Source: CALAED01 sp036378315 (GTDB lineage Bacteria > Actinomycetota > Actinomycetes > Streptosporangiales > Streptosporangiaceae). Taken from it: a DNA stretch of 64,000 nt. This document shows, one piece after another, positions 59,352-64,000 of this stretch. How positions within the stretch are numbered: the first letter of the stretch is position 1; every line of letters starts with the position of its first letter. The notes under the pieces are model-generated. The model was not told the origin of the DNA. It worked only from the letters and a program-made list of their open reading frames with translations, and ran no database searches. Location: positions 41,034-105,033 of the forward strand of contig DASUWU010000087.1 of assembly GCA_036378315.1 (NCBI GenBank). Reading direction: 5' to 3'. Made by a program: the position numbers and the translations under genes.

Positions 59352-59503
59352 GAAGACATCTCCGTCTCGTGAGATCACACGACGTCCTGCGCCAGTTATA
59401 CGAAGGCGGCACGCGCCAGGGATCACTCGCGCGGAAATCCGCCGTTCGTGTACCGTTCCGGATTGAACATTCGTTCGACCACGATCGACCAGTGGGGCGT
59501 GAG

Positions 59504-60631
<1,128 letters not shown>

Positions 60632-60693
60632 CCCGCTTGCCTTACCGCCGGATCGCGGGCCGCCACCCTGCCGGCCTTTCCACTTCGCGCCCG

Positions 60694-60731
60694 GTCACCG
60701 CGTCTTGGTGACATTGACAGGCAACTTGACG
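60694..60731 (+). promoter_or_regulatory. Inverted repeat and tandem -35 elements before methyltransferase array
   Basis: GTCACC-N7-GGTGAC (60694-60712) is directly followed by TTGACA (60714-60719) and TTGACG (60726-60731). Possible -10 elements are TTACTT (60736, 16-bp spacer) and GACTAG (60749, 17-bp spacer). The repeat may be an operator for the array or a terminator for the upstream gene. Confidence 0.4.
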
Positions 60732-60823
60732 GCGGTTACTTACTGTCCGACTAGGGTTTCGCTGTCATAATTTACTTTCGGCGCGCCATGGTGGTCACCG
60801 CGTCCGAACCACTGGAGGGTCCC

Positions 60824-61672
60824 GTGAGCCTGCAGGATCTCTCGTCCGAAGAGCCGTGGGACGACCCCTTCGACATCGACACGTCCGTGGCGCACCCGGC
60901 CAGGCGGTACAACTACTGGCTCGGCGGCAGCGACAACTTCGAGGCCGACCGGGCCTCGGGCGACGCGCTGGTCGCCGCCTTTCCGTCGATCAAGCTCGCC
61001 GCCATCGAGAACCGCAACTTCCTGCGGCGAGCGGTCGCCTATCTGGTCAAAGAGGCGGGGGTCCGCCAATTTCTCGACATCGGCACCGGCATCCCGTCCG
61101 CCGACAACGTCCACGAGGTGGCGCAGTCGCTGGCGCCTGAATCCCGCGTTGTCTACGTCGACAACGACCCCATCGTGCTCGCGCACGCCCGCCGCCTGCT
61201 GGCCAGCACCCCGGCCGGAGGCGTCACCACGTACATCCACGCCGACCTGCACGAGCCCGAGTCGATCCTCGGCAACGCCGACCTGCGCCGCACGCTCGAC
61301 CTGGACCAGCCGGTCGCGCTCATGCTGATCTGGGTGCTGCACTTCTTCGAGGACGCCGACGACCCCTACGGCCGGGTCGCCACCTTGACCGACGCGCTCG
61401 CCCCCGGCAGCCATCTCGTCATCTCCCACGCCACCGCCGACTTCATGCCGGCCGACATGAAGAACGCCATCACCACCACGTACGCGCGCAACCGCAGCCG
61501 CGACCCGTTCCAGATGCGGGACAAGGCCGCGTTCGGCCGGTTCTTCGACGGGATGGAGCTGGTGCCGCCGGGCATCCAGTCGATCTCCGACTGGCGTAAC
61601 GACGATCCGCCTGATCAGCGCGTCTCCGCGGTCGACACCTCCTCCTACGGCGCGGTCGCCCGGATCCGGTGA
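60824..61672 (+). CDS. DUF574-type SAM-dependent methyltransferase, copy 1
   Basis: About 282 residues: PFDIDTSVAHPARRYNYWLGGSDNFEADR, motif I FLDIGTGIPSADNVHEVAQSLAPESRVVYVDNDPIVLAHAR, and FGRFFDGMELVPPGI. This family (SAV2177-like) is greatly expanded in filamentous actinomycetes; no substrate is established. GTG chosen for GGAGGG 6 nt upstream and by matching copies 3 and 4; ATG 60788 is an alternative. First of four tandem paralogs in the same direction. Confidence 0.87.
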   Translation: MSLQDLSSEEPWDDPFDIDTSVAHPARRYNYWLGGSDNFEADRASGDALVAAFPSIKLAAIENRNFLRRAVAYLVKEAGVRQFLDIGTGIPSADNVHEVAQSLAPESRVVYVDNDPIVLAHARRLLASTPAGGVTTYIHADLHEPESILGNADLRRTLDLDQPVALMLIWVLHFFEDADDPYGRVATLTDALAPGSHLVISHATADFMPADMKNAITTTYARNRSRDPFQMRDKAAFGRFFDGMELVPPGIQSISDWRNDDPPDQRVSAVDTSSYGAVARIR

Positions 61673-61698
61673 GGCGTACCGCCGCGCTGGAGGCATCG

Positions 61699-62550
61699 GT
61701 GAACCTGCGAGACCTGCCGCACGACGAGCTCTGGGAAGACCCTTTCATGATCGACACCTCGGTGGCGCATCCGGCCAGGCGCTACAACTACTGGCTCGGC
61801 GGCAGCGACAACTTCGAGGCCGACCGGATCTCCGGCGACGCCGTCGCCGCCGCCTTTCCGACCGTCCGGATCTCGGCGATGGAGAACCGCCGGTTCCTGC
61901 GCCGCGCGGTGACCTACCTGGTCGAAGAAGCCGGGATCAGGCAGTTCCTCGACATCGGCACCGGCATCCCGTCGGTCGACAACGTGCACGAGGTGGCGCA
62001 GTCGATCGCCCCCGATGCGCGCGTCGTCTACGTCGACAACGATCCCATCGTGCTGGCGCACGCGCGCAAGCTGCTGTCCGGCAGCCCGCGCGGCGCGACC
62101 GCCTACATCCACGCCGACCTACGAGACCCGGACGCCATCCTCGACAACGCCGACCTGCGCGCCACGCTCGACCTCGACCGGCCCGTCGCGATCATGCTGC
62201 TCGCCGTCGTGCACTTCCTGCGGGACTCGGACGACCCGTACGGCCGGGTGGCCCGGCTCACCCGCGCGGTGGCGCCCGGCAGTCACCTCGCCATGTCGCA
62301 CGCCACCGTCGACTTCCTGTCGCCCGAGGCGCTGTCCGCGCTCGACGTCGAGATCGAACGCGACCGCACGCTCAGCCGTGACCCGGCCACGCCGCGCGAC
62401 CGGGCGGCGTTCGCCCGGTTCTTCGACGGCATGGAGCTGGTGCCGCCCGGCATCGTGGCGCTGCCCGACTGGCGCAGCGAGGTGGCGCCCGGCGAGCGGC
62501 CGTCCGCCGCCGACGTGTCCTACCACTGCGCCGTGGCTCGCATCCGCTGA
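61699..62550 (+). CDS. DUF574-type SAM-dependent methyltransferase, copy 2
   Basis: About 283 residues; same motifs (PFMIDTSVAHPARRYNYWLGGSDNFEADRISGDAV, DIGTGIPSVDNVHEVAQSIAPDARVVYVDNDP). The GTG here has GGAGG before it; another GTG at 61669 overlaps the copy 1 stop and would add ten residues. Inner region VVHFLRDSDDPYGRVARLTRAVAPGSHLAMSHATVDFL differs from the other copies, mainly in the cap-like C-terminal half. Confidence 0.87.
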   Translation: MNLRDLPHDELWEDPFMIDTSVAHPARRYNYWLGGSDNFEADRISGDAVAAAFPTVRISAMENRRFLRRAVTYLVEEAGIRQFLDIGTGIPSVDNVHEVAQSIAPDARVVYVDNDPIVLAHARKLLSGSPRGATAYIHADLRDPDAILDNADLRATLDLDRPVAIMLLAVVHFLRDSDDPYGRVARLTRAVAPGSHLAMSHATVDFLSPEALSALDVEIERDRTLSRDPATPRDRAAFARFFDGMELVPPGIVALPDWRSEVAPGERPSAADVSYHCAVARIR

Positions 62551-62575
62551 CCCCACGAGCCCGCGAGGAGAGATC

Positions 62576-63436
62576 GTGAGCCGGCAAGACCCCGCACCGC
62601 CGACCGGCCAGGACTGGGAAGACCCCTTCGAGATCGACACCTCGGTCGCGCACGCCGCGCGCCGCTACAACTACTGGCTGGGCGGCACCGACAACTTCGA
62701 AGCAGACCGGATCTCCGGCGACGCCGTCCTCGCCACCTTCCCCACCACCCGCATCTTCGCCATAGAGAACCGCAGGTTCCTGCGCCGCGCGGTGACCTAC
62801 CTGGCCGAGCAGGCCGGGATCAGGCAGTTCCTCGACATCGGCACCGGCATCCCCTCCGCCGACAACGTCCACGAGGTCGCCCAGGCGATCGACCCCAAGG
62901 CCCGCGTCGTCTACGTCGACAACGACCCCATCGTGCTGGCGCACGCACGCAAGCTGCTGTCCAACACACCCGACGGCGGGGCCACCGCCTACATCCACGC
63001 CGACCTGCGCGACCCCGACACCATCCTCGACCACCCCGACCTCCACGCCACCCTCGACCTCGACAAGCCGGTCGGGCTCATGCTGATCTCGGTCGTCCCC
63101 TTCCTCACCGACGCCGACGATCCCCACGGCAAGGTCGCACGCCTGACCGGAGCGCTCGCCCCGGGCAGCCATCTGGCCATGTCGCACGGCACCACCGACT
63201 TCCTGCCCGCCGAAGCCGCCGCCGTGATCGAGGCCATGGCCAGGCGCGAGGCCGCACGGAGCAGGGAGTCAGGACAATTTCGCGACCGGGCGGCGATCGC
63301 CCGGTTCTTCGACGGCATGGAGCTGGTGCCGCCCGGCATCGTGGCGCTGCCCGACTGGCGCAGCGAACTACCACCGGCCCAACGGCCCTCCGCCGCCGAC
63401 GTCTCCAACTACAGCGCCGTCGCCCGCATTCGCTGA
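62576..63436 (+). CDS. DUF574-type SAM-dependent methyltransferase, copy 3
   Basis: 286 residues with GTG start after GAGGAGAG. Begins MSRQDPAPPTGQDWEDPFEIDTSVAHAARRYNYWLGGTDNFEADRISGDAV; motif I intact. It is the nearest relative of copy 4 over most of its length. The short 25-nt gaps between copies suggest a single transcript. Confidence 0.88.
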   Translation: MSRQDPAPPTGQDWEDPFEIDTSVAHAARRYNYWLGGTDNFEADRISGDAVLATFPTTRIFAIENRRFLRRAVTYLAEQAGIRQFLDIGTGIPSADNVHEVAQAIDPKARVVYVDNDPIVLAHARKLLSNTPDGGATAYIHADLRDPDTILDHPDLHATLDLDKPVGLMLISVVPFLTDADDPHGKVARLTGALAPGSHLAMSHGTTDFLPAEAAAVIEAMARREAARSRESGQFRDRAAIARFFDGMELVPPGIVALPDWRSELPPAQRPSAADVSNYSAVARIR

Positions 63437-63464
63437 CACACGGCGGACCGAAAGGAGAGGGTCA

Positions 63465-64000
63465 GTGAGCCCGCCAGAATCCCGCCCACTGACGGAGCAC
63501 GACTGGGAAGACCCCTTCGAGATCGACACCTCGATCGCGCACGCGGCGCGCCGCTACAACTACTGGCTGGGCGGCACCGACAACTTCGAGGCCGACCGGA
63601 TCTCCGGCGACGCCGTCGTCGCCGCGTTCCCCACGGCCCGCACCGCCGTCATGGAGAACCGCAGGTTCCTGCGCCGCGCGGTGACCTACCTGGTCGAAGA
63701 GGCCGGGATCAGGCAGTTCCTCGACATCGGCACCGGCATCCCCTCCGCCGACAACGTCCACGAGGTGGCGCAGTCGCTGGCGCCTGAATCCCGCGTCGTC
63801 TACGTCGACAACGACCCCATCGTCCTCGCCCACGCACGCAAGCTGCTGTCCAACACACCCGACGGCGGGTCCACTGCTTACATCCACGCCGACCTGCGCG
63901 AACCCGACACCATCCTCAGCCACCCCGATCTCCACGCCACCCTCGACCTGACCAAACCCGTCGCCCTCATGCTCATCTCGGTCGTGCCGTTCCTCACCGA
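63465..64000 (+). CDS. DUF574-type SAM-dependent methyltransferase, copy 4 (3' end outside window)
   Basis: 178 complete codons are visible. GTG with AAAGGAGAG upstream. The protein begins MSPPESRPLTEHDWEDPFEIDTSIAHAARRYNYWLGG and keeps motif I. It is mosaic: mostly like copy 3, but the stretch from 63762 equals copy 1 (see findings). The rest of the gene, and perhaps more copies, lie beyond the right edge. Confidence 0.88.
   Translation, partial: MSPPESRPLTEHDWEDPFEIDTSIAHAARRYNYWLGGTDNFEADRISGDAVVAAFPTARTAVMENRRFLRRAVTYLVEEAGIRQFLDIGTGIPSADNVHEVAQSLAPESRVVYVDNDPIVLAHARKLLSNTPDGGSTAYIHADLREPDTILSHPDLHATLDLTKPVALMLISVVPFLT

Overview
The window is G+C-rich bacterial chromosome with GTG and TTG starts, purine-rich ribosome sites and many 1-4 nt gene overlaps. 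Gene content (F420/flavin LLM oxidoreductases, PucR, PaaX and FadR-type GntR regulators, a CHAT/STAND protein, four tandem DUF574-type methyltransferases) points to a filamentous actinomycete, probably of the Streptosporangiaceae (Nonomuraea-like). That placement is inference. No rRNA, tRNA, IS element, CRISPR array or replication origin was seen.

Layout. (1) 0.1-9.5 kb: a NitT/TauT-type ABC importer followed by catabolic enzymes (two alpha/beta hydrolases, a carboxymuconolactone-decarboxylase-like protein, two SDRs, an LLM monooxygenase, a 4-oxalocrotonate tautomerase-like protein), closed by a convergent GntR/FadR regulator: an uptake and degradation unit for an unknown organic acid or cyclic compound. 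(2) 9.6-11.8 kb: secreted GH3 beta-glucosidase. (3) 12-18.9 kb: a form-II CoxL/CoxS/CoxM molybdenum hydroxylase, a homocysteine methyltransferase/MTHFR fusion and a PucR regulator; TTGTG/CACAA palindromes before both transcription units suggest one regulon. (4) 19-26 kb: secreted GH35 and arabinofuranosidase-like glycosidases and a ROK sugar kinase, with a CebR-like operator. (5) 26-31.2 kb: HTH/TPR regulator, a P-loop kinase fused to an LLM oxidoreductase, an Fpg/Nei glycosylase, and a nitrile-hydratase-family enzyme encoded as three subunits (split beta), as in thiocyanate hydrolase and toyocamycin nitrile hydratase. (6) 31.3-38.9 kb: divergent GH2 and GH38 glycosidases. (7) 39.0-45.0 kb: a compact six-gene operon, the most unusual part of the window: CHAT-STAND-TPR protein, small SWIM zinc-finger protein, GTP-cyclohydrolase-II-like enzyme, PfkB kinase, caspase-like protease and THEP1-type NTPase. 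It is less G+C-rich than its flanks, carries rare TTA codons, and looks like a nucleotide- and protease-based conflict system.

(8) 45-49 kb: TenA/PqqC-like protein, NmrA-like reductase, and a TetR/MFS efflux pair with a near-perfect operator. (9) 48.9-58.2 kb: acyl-CoA-type catabolism (HsaA-like monooxygenase, LLM, acyl-CoA dehydrogenase, P450, thiolase) with a PaaX regulator that appears leaderless, and LivF/LivG ATPases without their permeases. (10) 58.4-64 kb: secreted beta-propeller protein, degenerate APH-fold protein, and the tandem methyltransferase array, whose fourth copy runs off the end.

Starts were chosen by ribosome-site position, overlap with the upstream stop and family alignment. 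All family calls come from reading motifs by eye; no database search was possible.
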